Source: Chlorops oryzae
Lineage: Eukaryota > Arthropoda > Insecta > Diptera > Chloropidae
Reading direction: 5' to 3'
Assembly: GCA_020466095.1 (NCBI GenBank)
Contig: CM035807.1
Span: 110,963,308 to 111,027,307, forward strand
Length of the DNA stretch: 64,000 bases
The notes under the pieces were generated by a model. It searched no databases, had not been told where the DNA came from, and was given only the letters and a program-made list of their open reading frames with translations. This document shows positions 23,251 through 35,050 of the stretch, piece after piece. Positions within the stretch are counted from its first letter, which is position 1; each line of letters starts with the position of its first letter. Position numbers and translations under genes: made by a program.

Positions 23251-26063
23251 AAAACAAGGAAAGAAATCAAAAAATTCAGTCTCACAATCCATCAAACATG
23301 ATGACCACTAATGAGCACCAGTTGAATGTATCACTTCATTTAGATCTTCCAGTATTAGAAAGGGCGAAAAGATTTCTCTCCGATCTTTAGAGAATTTCCA
23401 TGAAATCTCAAAATAAAATCAGTTGAATTCTTAAGGAGGATAATCCAAATCTAATGTAGCAAACGTCACGATCTCAATTCCAATAAAACGGTTAAAAAAA
23501 GGAGACATAAAACAGAAATAAATGTAATTAAAAACAGATCAAAAAACTAGATGAAAAAATAAAAACAAAATGAAGCGAACGACAGCTAAATTTTCAGATT
23601 TCCAGCAAGCATCAACGATTTGTGATACATCTTCCTAAAGCGGAAAACAATGGGAAGTTAAGCTGAGAGACGTCTCAAAATCCTATCAGCAAAAACAGCC
23701 GATGGCTGTGGAACTAGTTACAGCAAGGTATCTCTCTCCGCAAAAGGATGTTTTCGTTCGTTTTATGGCTGCAGCGCCTAAAGACCCCCGAGCTTGTCTT
23801 ACATCATCCACAGGCGTTCAAAACGACGAGTTCGAATGCTTGAATGTTTGTCTGTTTGTGTGTGATGGAAAACGCAGGTAGAACTCCCACGCCAAGAGCC
23901 ATGTTTTTTCCTTCTAATGGGATTTAGGTGCATCCTGTTCGCGCGGTTTGTTTTCCATGATATACGAGGAACTCTCTTGGGAGGCAAATGTCAAACTTTG
24001 ATCCACAACTGCAAGCTGCAATGAGGCGGCAAAGACCGACTGACGGTAGCAAGAATTTAAGCGCCCAAAAGCCCCCAGCTCTCTCTTATTTTCTGGCATG
24101 CCTCTTCCGGAGCCGGTTGCGCTCGCTTCCTTAAAACATTAGAAAAATGACTGCCGTTCGTTGTGAGCTGTGAATATAAATTATTCGCATAATGCATTTT
24201 ATGCAGCTTGACAGAGACCGACACAGTCCGTAACCAGCCGCACGCTAAATGGCGAAGAATAGTTTTCAGTCTTTCGGATGCGCGCACAAGTCAGCCAGAC
24301 CGACAGCTTCACCTCACGATTTCCATGGTTTCTTTAACCCCCGACAGCAGAGACGTACATTGAGGTCTTTTCTAAATAATAGAGGAACGAAAATCATTCT
24401 TATAAAGTGAAAGGAGTGTGCATACCTTTTTGAATCCCTTTTAGGGACATCACTGGATAGAGCGAGGTTTTCTGCCTGTCCGTCCTGTCGTTTCATGTTT
24501 TATTTTTCATTGAAGACTTCAGACGCTTTATAGAATCAAAAGGCTTAACAAGAATTTATGCATATTTTTAATTTATTTACCGGTACGGGGGACTTTTTTT
24601 TGTAGGTTTGAAGAGCCAGAGAGAAAGAGACGTGGATGGTTCCATTTCGAGAGAGACTTGAAATTTTAAGGGGACGGTTAAACGGTTTTTTTTTTTTTGG
24701 GATTTGTAAAGGCTAAACTCACCGACATGAAATAAATATTAAATTAAGATTTAATCGATCCTCTGGTCGTTTTAGTTTTGTCAAGATTTTGAGGAGCCCC
24801 TGCTCTATTAACATAGTCCTTTTATTTTGAGACTTGTATGGGAGATATAATGCTAAGCTCAAAACGTGGGAAACTTTTTTCAGGAGAAGCTCTTATATTA
24901 TTTTTTATAGTACCAATTTGGACTGAAAGTTTTTCAGCTATGCAAAATTGGCATTTTTTTTTGTAGACTTCTAAGTAATGTAATAAGTCTTCTAAGAGTT
25001 ATTACCATGGATTACTACAGGACCACAACCAAACATATGCCCATAGATACCATGCTCTCCTTGGATCAAGTACAGTTTTCACACTTTATAGGTAATATAA
25101 CCTCGGTTTTGATTCACGAAATGAAGTTCCACTATCCGCTGAACCAAGACCTGTGCTTCTAGACCCTTCAGAAAGCCTCCAGAAATCATCTTTTATCAGT
25201 CCCAGATCCTTCTAAATAGGTTATATTATTATTTCTTAGATAATAAAATTAAATAAATCGTCTCTTGGCCTGTCGTTTGGTCTGTCCTTGGAACTAATCA
25301 TCGTTGTACTCATCTGAAAGGTTCTGGTCCAATGACCAAATCATAGTCTAATCAATTTTTGGCTAGCGTAGTCGATATTCCGTGTTCCTGTTTTTCTTGG
25401 ATTGAGAAAGAATTAACGGAGGTCATTTTAGGCACCTATCACAGCACCTACAGAAAAGGAATATATCAAGATATAAAAAGTCTGGGAATTTACCGTACTT
25501 CAAGAATATTTGTTTTGAGAGATTTGGTAAAGAGTGTTTGACAAGACAGCACTATGAAGGAAAAGCTACAAAAAAAAACTTATCAGAGGAGACGTTAAGA
25601 AGACATCACGCTGCCTGTAGTATAAAAATATCACCCTGTCGTCTTCATTCTATTTCAAATTCCATTTCTGAAATATTTTCCCCCTCCTTGTAAAGCATAA
25701 AGTATATAACGATTTATAGTCGAATCGGTTTCTCCATAAATCATCATTTTCGAGATGCCTTCGGAGAAATTAAGATTTAATGCTCCCAATAGAAGAAAAT
25801 CAATTTTAAGCTCAGAAAATTAGCAGCAGTTGTTTTTGATGATTTTTACAATCACCAAAAAAAAAAAAAAAAGAATCAAAAAAATTCAAATTTTCTCAAA
25901 TCGCCCATAAGCAAACATATCTATCAGTGGAAAATTTTCCCTCGAAATACGCAGAATAACAATGAGAAAGGCACCTCTACAGCAATGAAGAGGTCAACAT
26001 ACCAAAAAGGAGTGCTCTGGGGCTAGCCAGAATGTGACTAGTCCAAATGCAGAGTGTTTTACA
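23251..26063. other. Spacer, no gene recognised
   Basis: No open frame above 80 codons and no repeat ends recognised. Less A/T-rich between 23640 and 24310; homopolymers near 24691 and 25857. Confidence 0.4.
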
Positions 26064-26217
26064 CAGTCGAAACTCTCTATAACGAATTTCAAGGGACCAG
26101 AAAAAATTCCTTATAGAGAGAATTCGTTATAGGGAGGAAAAAAAGGGACTAAAAATGAATCGAAAAAGCCTTGACTAGATTCGATTTAGAGGAGTTCGTT
26201 ATAGAGAGTTTGGACTG
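26064..26217. mobile_element. Pogo-like MITE, 154 bp
   Basis: Inverted repeats of 23 bp (one mismatch) start CAGTCGAAACTCTCTATAAC and CAGTCCAAACTCTCTATAAC (26064-26086, 26195-26217). Both flanks are CA (26062-26063, 26218-26219) rather than the usual TA. CAGT ends with CTCTATAACG resemble pogo-type elements; superfamily is inferred. Confidence 0.82.
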
Positions 26218-26835
26218 CATATGTAGGGTGACCATAAATTGAAATTGAAAAAACAGAACAAAAATATTTTTTTTAGTCTTCAAATTAGTTTATTTAAATC
26301 TTTTACGAGGTTGTCACAGAACGGACCTTTCAATCGGTCCAAGGATAATGACGATCGAATTTGGATGGTCACCATATGCATATGAGAAATGACTTCTAGA
26401 AGACTTACGGGACAAATAATATTCATAATATTTTTTATGTTTAAATGTTTAATTGGATGAAAAGATTATTTTAATGTACTCATATTAAGATACTTAGTAG
26501 GATATAGGGTGGCCTTTCCAATATATTTGAGTAATTATATTAGTTTTTGCCTGTTTGTACGGGATAAGAATATCATTTTCTGTGGAATGCTCCATATAAG
26601 GTCTATTGTCTATTGTCAATGACAGCTCAATGTAAAAAAGGCCTTTTAAGGCATTGGTTGACGTATTAGGGACTAGTACTGGTACTTTTGTCACTAGTCG
26701 AGGAGTAGTTGGAGAGCAGTAGGATTTACTACAGGGACAGCATATACTTACAAATACACACACACCCATACAGAAGGAGCGATTTCGCTATCAGCAATTT
26801 CAGAGATTTACAAAAACAATCTGTGAATTTGTTGT
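26218..26835. other. Spacer before the mariner element
   Basis: A/T-rich; the minus-strand frame 26494-26769 (91 codons) has no recognisable features. Contains a short CA run near 26755. Confidence 0.35.
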
Positions 26836-26837
26836 TA

Positions 26838-28127
26838 TTAGGTGTAGTAAAAAGAAATCCATTATTTTTCCAATAGATGGCGTTATTTATCTGCATCTCG
26901 CGTTGTATAAGTCCGATCGTGTTCCGCTAGGGGGCATTAGAAAGATGACAGTTCCTACTAAAAAAGCTTTTTTGACACTTTTTTGATTGATTGATTCAGT
27001 TTTGTTTGAGAGCTTGTCAAAGATGGACATCAGCAAAGAGAAAATTCGCTACATTTTACAGTTTTTCTTCGATAAGGGAGAAAACGCAAGCCAGGCGGCT
27101 GAAAATGTGAATAGCGTTTATGGACCTGATACTGTAACAGCCAATCATGCGCAATTTTGGTTTCGTCGATTCCGTTCCGGTAACTTCGATGTCAAGGATG
27201 CACCACGCACTGGAAGGCCAATTGTCGAAAATGTCGATAAAATCATGGAAATTATCGAGTCCGACCGTCATGTTACCACTGTTTCGATTGCAAAAGAGCT
27301 AAAGGTTGCACAAAAAACCGTTTGGAACCATTTGAATAAGGCTGGATACACAAAGAAGCTCGATGTATGGGTGCCACACGAGTTAACGCAAAAAAAACCT
27401 CATAGACCGAATTTCCATCTGCGAATCGCTGCTGAACCGCAACAAAATCGACCCATTTCTGAAGCGGTTGGTGACTGGTGATGAAAAGTGGGTCACTTAC
27501 GACAACGTCAAGCGAAAACGGTCGTGGTCGAAACACGGTGAACCGGCGGAAACGGTGGCCAAGCCAGGATTGACGGCCAGGAAGGTTTTGCTGTGTGTTT
27601 GGTTGGATTGGCAGGGAATTATCTACTATGAGCTGCTCCCATACGGCAAAACTCTTAACTCGGAACTCTACTGTCAACAATTGGACCGTCTGAAGGAAGC
27701 AATCGCCCATAAGCGGCCAGCTTTGGCCAATAGGAGAGGAATTGTGTTCCATCAGGACAACGCCAGGCCACACACATCGATAGTGACTCGCCAGAAGCTC
27801 CGGGAGTTTGGTTGGGAGGTTCTTCTGCATCCACCTTATAGTCCGGACCTGGCACCAAGTGATTACCATCTGTTCCTGTCCATGGCGAACAATTTTGCTG
27901 GTGAAACATTCGCTTCAAGAGAGGCTTCTGAAATTCGACTGTCTCAATTTTTTGCTAATAGGAACGAGGGCTTCTATGAGAGAGGCATAATGAAATTACC
28001 TTTAAAATGGCAACAAGTTATCGAACAAAACGGCGCATATTTGACCTAAATCGGGTCATTCTAACTATCTTAAATAAAGCCCTCAATTTAATGCAAAAAT
28101 AATGGATTTCTTTTTACTACACCTAAT
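26838..28127 (+). mobile_element. Nearly intact mariner transposon, 1290 bp
   Basis: The element has perfect 32-bp terminal inverted repeats (26838-26869 and 28096-28127) beginning TTAGGTGTAGTAAAAAG. It is flanked on both sides by the TA target duplication (26836-26837, 28128-28129). It contains a single transposase gene in the orientation of the plus strand and an AATAAA after the stop. Full length, perfect terminal repeats and an open frame apart from one base point to a recent insertion. Termini starting TTAGG are shared by cecropia/mellifera-type mariners; subfamily placement is inferred from overall resemblance, not from an alignment. Confidence 0.96.
27023..28049 (+). pseudogene. Mariner transposase with one frameshift
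   Basis: This encodes the cut-and-paste transposase of the mariner element. The first part (27023 to about 27397) carries the DNA-binding region with two helix-turn-helix units and the WVPHELT motif. The second part, in the next frame to the stop at 28047-28049, carries the catalytic core: TGDEKW with the first Asp, HQDNARPH with the second, and YSPDLAPSDYHLF with the third. I count 34 residues between the second and third Asp, as in D,D34D mariners. The frame breaks at a run of eight A (27390-27397), where seven would keep one frame of about 341 codons. The start at 27023 (MDISKEK) fits the family better than the in-frame Met at 26987. As read, no full transposase is made, but the element could still be moved in trans, since its ends are perfect. 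Confidence 0.93.
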
Positions 28128-28129
28128 AT

Positions 28130-29730
28130 TTCAAATTGTTGACAATAAAATGCGTATCGCTGGTTTATAGCAAAGTGGGTGGCGGAAAATCGCACTGCAC
28201 GAAAATTCAGTACGTCAAAAAGTTAAGCAAATAAGAAGACATGAACCAGAGATAGAGAGAGAGAGAGAGAGAGAGAGTATAAGCGGCAAGGATTTGCGAT
28301 AAGGAAAACGGGAAAACGCATGCAGACACTCCCAAGATATTATAACTCATTGCCTTTTCCATTGTTTCAGCTTTTTCTGTTGACGGTGTTAGTGTTGTTG
28401 TTGTTTCTGCTATTGCTGATGCTGCTGTTATTTCACTTGTTCGGAAATAACCTGCAAGCAATTTTCCTAGCGGCAATAAACTCTGCTTTGTTTACACATT
28501 TTTTGGTATCTTCATTTTTTTTATTTTTGTAATTTTTGACAATTTCCTGGAGCACAGAACATTGACATTGAAATGGCATTGGAAGGTTGTGTTCAAAGAA
28601 TGAAATATTCTTTTCAAGGCCGTGCTGTGTAACGATAAGGACTTTAAGGCTTGAGATAGTGAAAGCAAAAATTGTTATCTGTGTTAGCGTTTAATAATTC
28701 GCATTTGAAGGCTCAATTAGGATTTTTAATTCGAATTATTTCGCTCCTTCGTAATATTTTTCATAACAAAGGCAAACGGCAAATATCGACGCGATATTGT
28801 TTTTCATTTTCTTCGCATCTCAAATTTACAATCGCCCACATTGAAGTCAAATGTTCTCTGTTGGCACCTAACCCCATCTCTCGTTTTATTTTTCACGTCC
28901 TTCGGGCTGAAATGTAAGCCTTTTTTAATTCAAAATAGTAAATTAATGGCTTCTCTTTTTCGCTCGAGGAGAGAGAGTGAGAGAGAGGAGTTCAATGAAA
29001 ACGATATTGTTACCCAAGCAAGCAATTATCGGATTAATTTCGTTGTCCATTGCATGTAGAACAATGCAATTAAGGACGGTTGAGTGGATAAAGTAATACA
29101 GCCCACTTTGTTGACTGTAAAACAAATATTTATTTATTTTTTATTTTTATTTTTACACAGAAAACAGGATTGTTCAATAGGTACATGAAAGATATTTACG
29201 AAAATTGATTATGAGACGCTCTCACTTATGTGTTAATTACAACGTGTGATACGTGAAATGTAAACAAAATTGAGACTGTTGTTCATGGAAATTCTTCATA
29301 GGAGTGATAAGGGAAGGATCTCTGAATCTAGAGCCAATCTTAAAAAAAACCGATGCAATATTTGAGCTCAGTACGCCAAATTATGTCAAAAACAATTTTT
29401 AGTTTCTCAGATCCAAAAACGGGTATATTTTTTTTTATCTAAAAAATCTGTTATTTTATGCATTAAATTGTTAAAAAGTGCCCAACCCTCCCCTACCTTC
29501 CCTATATGCAACAAATCCCTATATTTAGTTTTGCTAAATTCGTTACAGAGCAATTTTAAATCGAGGTTGAAAAGCGTGGCCGAGCATTAAGTTGCGCACT
29601 TAAGTGTGTCTATATATCGTAACTCGTTTAATATTTCATTTTCCTGTCTACTTGAAAGTTTTACTCTTAGATATGGGAAAAAAATTAAGTATAATCATCG
29701 GGTATATTTACTGTTTCTTAGCCAAGGACG
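28130..29730. other. Spacer with GA repeat, no gene recognised
   Basis: Includes a GAGAGA run at about 28253-28277 and GAGAGAG words near 28970. Open frames are below 90 codons and unconvincing. Confidence 0.4.
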
Positions 29731-30211
29731 TGAACCGGTTTTGAACCGAACCGGTTTTGAACCGAACCGGTTTTGAACCGAACCGGTTTTGAAACCGAAC
29801 CGGTTTTGAACCGAACCGGTTTTGAACCGAACCGGTTTTGAACCGAACCGGTTTTGAACCGAACCGGTTTTGAACCGAACCGATTTTGAATCTAACCGGT
29901 TTTGAACCGAACCGATTTTGAACCTAACCGGTTTTGAACCGTACCGGTTCTGAACCGAACCGGTTATGAACCGACCCGGTTTTGAATTGAACCGGTTGTG
30001 AACCTACCCGGTTTTGAACCGAACCGGTTTTGAACCGAACCGGTTTTGAACCTAACCGGTTTTGAACCGAACCGGTTTTGAACCGAACCGGTTTTGAACC
30101 TAACCGGTTTTGAACCGAACCGGGTTTGAACCGAATCAGTTTTGACCCGAACCGGGTTTGAACCAATACCGATTTTATCTGCTTATGAACCGAACCATTA
30201 ACCGAACCGCT
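29731..30211. repeat. 16-bp tandem array with AACCGGTT core
   Basis: The unit is CCGGTTTTGAACCGAA, repeated about 28 times with growing divergence to the right. By hand I count 19 exact AACCGGTT palindromes between 29733 and 30115. The minus-strand frame 29924-30166 is only a read-through of the array (3 x 16 bp = 16 codons). Related words (AACCGAAACCCCGG, CGGTTCGAACCG) recur at 30417-30500. Confidence 0.95.
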
Positions 30212-32779
30212 TTCTGTAAAGGTTTAGGGTTTCATTTTTGCCTGCAACCATACACCGTGGTCCCTCCTATTGGCCAAAAATAAAAAAATCGAAGTCTATA
30301 TTCTTATGAAATTAGTATCGATACCTTTTGTAATATAAGTAAGTTAACCACCACTAACTTTTTATTGTGCAAATTTTAACCCTAAATGGTAATTTCTTCA
30401 GTTTGAGAACTTCCCGAACCGAAACCCCGGTTCAAAGAAGTAGAAAACCCGGTTTGATGAACCAATCCAAAAGTTCAAATACGGTTCGAACCGCACTCCT
30501 TGGTACCGTTTTGGTACTAGAAAGTTCCAAATTTTTACCCGAAATTTTAAGAAAAAATCTAAAATATGTCACAGTGTTATTAGAGTAGATGGATTGCAGG
30601 TACATGAAAAAAGATTATTCGATATTAAAGAAATTTTGCTTGTTCTCTGCGAATTCCCTCGCTTTCGTGCAGCTCAAAGTTTATTGAAAAATCTTACAAC
30701 TTGAAATATCTAACAAAGATAAATATCTTCTCCATTGCTTGCAGCAGCAGAAATTTACAAGTTTAAGCTTTATTTCATCTTTGCTTGTTACTTTTTGCCT
30801 GCACTTTTCGTAAATATTTTAGTTCCCCCTTTATTTTTTTTATTTTCTTTCTTTCATTCACTAAAACTCAAAATCCTATTATCCACTTTTCCTTTTCAAT
30901 TCCATTCGAATTGCCTCAATAAAACAATGAATCATTCATAGAAAAGCACACAAAGTGAAAATTTGAGAGCAGCCGAAACGTTACTCCAGCATCATGCTGC
31001 CAACGTCAACGGCATTGGCAACATTTATTGCTCCAAGTCTCAGTTTTTTTTTTTGGTTTATACTTGAATGTATTTGCATAAATGGCGTGCGCGCGCGTGT
31101 ATCTCAGTTCGTGGCTTCCTTCCGTATTCCTTTCCAGCCATTTTATTCTAAAGAACGCTGTGAGACTTATGAGAAATCAATACGAAATGACAGCTACAAG
31201 TAGATTATCACTTGAAATGTCAACAAAACTTTGAACAGTTGTCATTATGATAAACGATTTCGGGCGTTTTGTCTCAAAGAGCTTCGATACGATAAAAGAA
31301 GCGCATTCTCAGCTGCCATCGAAATTTAGGGCAATCGAATTCGAATGGCAGAAGGAATCAACGATCGGAGGGAGCAACCAATCCTTCGCTCAGTCAGAGT
31401 TGCTTCGCATTACATAACGTTAAGTTACGCATTGAATTATATTACGTGATTAATGATCACTGACTTTTGATTGAAGTTTTGGGTCAATAATTTCATAGAA
31501 AATAATTACTTCTTTTCTAATTAAAGTTCAAAAGAAAACTTAACTCATTCGCTTTCCTCTTTCCCGTTCGATTTCAATAATTTCATCAATCATTTTGTCA
31601 TAAATTCGAGCAAAAGTTCTCTTAATGAAATGGAATATTTATTTCATGGCGATTTGAATTACGGCAATTATATTCCGTTTCACGAGCGGAGTGAGCACTA
31701 GGACGCGAATCATTCGCAGTCGCTGTCGCCGCCGAAGTCATTACTGTCGGTAATGCATTGTGACTTAAGCATCGAGAAGACTCAATCTGTTGTATATGGC
31801 GTTTGTTGCTAATGATTGCAATTCATCATGTGGTGATATGTGGAACTGTTGCCACATTCCTTCAATTTATATTTAAAAAAAAAAAAAAATGGAGAAAACC
31901 GTAAAGCCTTCGTTTGAAAGTCTTGTTTTCTTGCTTATCACACTCTTTGCAAACATTGTTGCTACTTTTCTGTTCTGCCACGCACGACGCTCGCAAGCGG
32001 TGCCTTGTCATCGTATTAATATCACATCAATTATCATTTCTTTGACTTCCATACAGCATCTGTGCGAAATGTTTCCTATGTACCGGGCTTGTTTTTTTTT
32101 TGTGTGTCTTGTTGCATTAACGTTAACATCAACAACGACGACTGTAGACACATTAGAGGAGGAACACTGAGGCCATCCAATGACTGACTGACTGAGAATG
32201 GCAGAATGGAGAGCTCACCTTTTTTTCCTCGATTGAAGCATCAATTTACTTTTGTACCCGTTGTATTATTTTGTATATTTTGTGGCATAACGTTGATTCT
32301 CCTTGTTGTTTATTCAATTCTGAATCGTGTGAGTAACGTTATCAGATATCATCGATAAATCATTACATATCATGATAAGTAACAAAAGAATGTGTCATTG
32401 ACGGTTAGGGCACGTACTGCATTCTACGTGGGCTACGTGGGAGCGGAAAGTGAGTGATTTTTTCAACGGAATGAAATTATGTCGAAATTGATGCGTTAAG
32501 ACGATTGCTTGAAAACAGGCGAAAGGAAAGAAAAGTTAAGGATATTTGAGAGTTTTTCTGAAATGCTTTTTTAAGAGCTAACTTTCAGTCTTTATAGCTA
32601 AAAGTGAGCACAATATGAGCTTAAAAAGAGCTTTTAAAGAATTTCAAAATTTATATATTAATTCTGAAAAATATCAAAATTATGTATAGTGGGCCAGGCC
32701 TGTTTATGTTATCGAAATTCTTAACACTATCGAGAGGAAATTTTTGTTTATTCAATTTGCTTCATTTGTTAAAATCTGG
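30212..32779. other. Spacer, no gene recognised
   Basis: 30994-32450 is less A/T-rich and unique-looking. The frame 31889-32170 (93 codons) has two hydrophobic stretches but begins in an A run and shows no family features. TGACTGACTGACTGA occurs at 32180. Confidence 0.4.
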
Positions 32780-33320
32780 ATACACAAAGGGTCTGGCGGG
32801 TTGGGGCATGATGACAGGAATTTTTAAATTTTGTTGATTCTTCGACACTGTGGAGACTACTTTTTAGATTTGTTTTTTGAACGGTCCTTGAAATATCCTT
32901 GGAAATCCTTTTTTAACCCTCTAAATCCTGGCTCCGTCTTTAGACGGACTGGTTTGGAACAAATTACCAAAAAAAAAAATTCCTAATAATTTCAGATTCA
33001 TGTTTTTCTACCAGAAATTAGTCTTATCTAAAATTTTAAGTGAAAAAAAAATTTTTTTTGGCATTAGAGGGTTAATAAGCCTTTTTTCAAAATTTTATAT
33101 CTCAAAAACTAATTAAGATAAGAAGATGAAACAAACGTTGGCCGATTGTTAATATAACAGGAAATCAAAAAAATTTTTTTATAAAAATTTTACACTGAGA
33201 ACATTTTTTCCACAAAACTAAAAAGACAATTTTAACAATTTTTTGCAGTGTATTCCCAGTTTGACGCCGCTCTACAAATTTAATTTTAAAAAATACCTTT
33301 AAGTATTTGCTTTTTACTGC
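32780..33320 (+). repeat. Dispersed repeat family R1, copy d, split by a piggyBac MITE
   Basis: Aligns with 11037-11415: GGGTCTGGCGGGTT, GTGGAGACTACTTTTTAGA, CTTGAAATATCCTTG, TATCTCAAAAACTAATTAAG, GTATTCCCAGTTTGACGCC. The alignment is interrupted exactly at a TTAA by the element 32917-33071. Confidence 0.85.
32917..33071. mobile_element. piggyBac-type MITE, 155 bp
   Basis: The ends are CCCTCTAAATCC and, on the other strand, CCCTCTAATGCC. TTAA lies on both sides (32913-32916 and 33072-33075). The related repeat at 11037-11415 has a single TTAA at the same place, giving an empty-site control. Near the left end is a 6-bp hairpin, CCGTCTTTAGACGG. Confidence 0.9.
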
Positions 33321-34244
33321 TCAAGGTTTAAGTATAGTCAACATAAAACAACAACACATATTGGTTAGTCATATTTCGAGTAGCTTTAGTGTACTCTTTA
33401 TGTTAAATTGACTTCTTCATAACTGCAGGGATAAGCCTTACAACCACCAAGGTGTTCATTCTATTTGAGGTTCATACTATCCATACTCGACTGTATGAGA
33501 ATTTTGGAGCGTTTTTCTCTGAGCCTATTATAAGCTCGAAGGGAGATAAATAAATATTTTATCGAAATGTCATGTTAAGCTCACACTGAGCTCACATTGT
33601 TTCTCATTTCTCCTACAGTGAACATTTGTTGGGCCTTAGTTCTGTGCTTTTGAAATGAATTCAAGAATTAATAAATTCTTATTTTAAATAGAAAATATAA
33701 CCATATCTCTGAAATAAGCCTGCAAAATTTCAGTTTCCATCATATTGCCTGGAACAGGTCAAAGCCAATGTAAGAATTTGGTCTTAATAGATTTCTAGCG
33801 AAAGATTGAAAGATAGATTAAATTGATTGTGATAATCGTTCTATTCAAATGAATATGAATTAATGTGCATTGAAATGGTTGAAGTTGCGAGTCTTAATTG
33901 AAAGCGATCGTTATTTATGATACTCAAACATGAAATATTTTATACCAAATATTTTGTTCTAAGATTTTATCGATAGATTTTATGAACGAAGAAGTTGAAG
34001 GCTTTTCATACCAATTTAAGTATAAATTACAATTATTTTAATTGGAATTACTTTTTCATCGTTCTCAAAACAATTCTTGGAAGGATAATGGTATTCAAAT
34101 TAAGTTGAAGTTACGTTTTCATTTAACTTGAAAGCTTTTCATGGTTTCCAGACTATTGAATTTTATTGAATTTAGTACCTTATGTTAAAAAGCATTTAGT
34201 GGTGACTTTGAATTTAATTAAGGGTCTTTAAATTCAGAAATAGA
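33321..34244. other. Spacer with one CCCAACAAATG-type end
   Basis: At 33622-33633 the sequence ACATTTGTTGGG is, on the minus strand, CCCAACAAATGT. This resembles the CCCAGCAAACA ends of 41001-41286, so one end of a related element may be present. The partner end was not found. No gene. Confidence 0.35.
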
Positions 34245-34252
34245 CTCATGAG

Positions 34253-35042
34253 TAGAGCTCGGGTTTTGAATATGTAAAAAAATGAAAAAAAAAAATTAAA
34301 AAAATATTCAAAAAATTTTAAAAAAATTCAAAAAATTCAAAATATTCCAAAAATATTCCAAAAATTCAAAAAAAAAAAATGCAAAAAATTCAAATGTCAA
34401 ACATTCCAAAATATTCGAAAAATTTAACAATTTTTCGAAACAAGCGAAAAAAAAACCCAAGTAAGAGAGCTAAGGTCGGTCCGGCTATGGTATACGCGGC
34501 TTCCCAGTCTTTTATTCCGTAATAAATCGAAAACAACTACCATTTGTAGGCGTGGCAGTTACCGGATCATGTCCATTTTCGGCACCTACTTTAAACTTGT
34601 TATAGTCAACCTACATTCTGAATTTGAAGCCCCTACGCTCTTTCATATGCACTAGTGTCCGACCGAAGATCCGGATTCCGTGTTCGGCATAATCGGCCAA
34701 TTTTTTTAAGGATAATTCTCAGAGCCCAACATCTAGCCGTTATAGATACTTACTGGGGTATTTCGACTGGTTTAGCTCCTTAAACTAGCTGCAAACCACC
34801 CAGGGAAAAATGCTAACCCAGTAACAAACCTCGATAATAAAATTTGGAACTAACCCAACGGTTCACTGGTTTTAAGTTTTTTTTTTATCAAATGTTTGTT
34901 TGATTGATTTTTAGTTGAAAGGTGCTGTTCATTAAGGAACTCAACAACGACCCAAAAACTATTGTTTATCGCACGAAGCAACTATATTCAAAAAGGACAG
35001 ATTAATGCAAAAAAATTCAAATTATTCAATAAATTCAAATAA
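34253..35042. mobile_element. Probable decayed hAT-type element
   Basis: The left end TAGAGCTCGGGTTTTGAATAT matches the left end at 52961 (TAGAGTTCGGATTTTGAATAT). Flanks are CTCATGAG (34245-34252) and TTCATGAG (35043-35050), seven of eight identical. The right inverted repeat is hardly recognisable. The interior has ATTCAAAAA-type low complexity and GTAGGCGTGGCA (34546-34557). Confidence 0.5.
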
Positions 35043-35050
35043 TTCATGAG

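Noticed and set aside
29924..30166. 80-codon frame with 16-residue repeats
   Set aside because: The repeat is the 16-bp DNA array read in three phases (48 bp); there is no independent coding sign.
31889..32170. 93-codon frame with two hydrophobic segments
   Set aside because: It starts in an A run, has no recognisable family features and no upstream or downstream gene signals.
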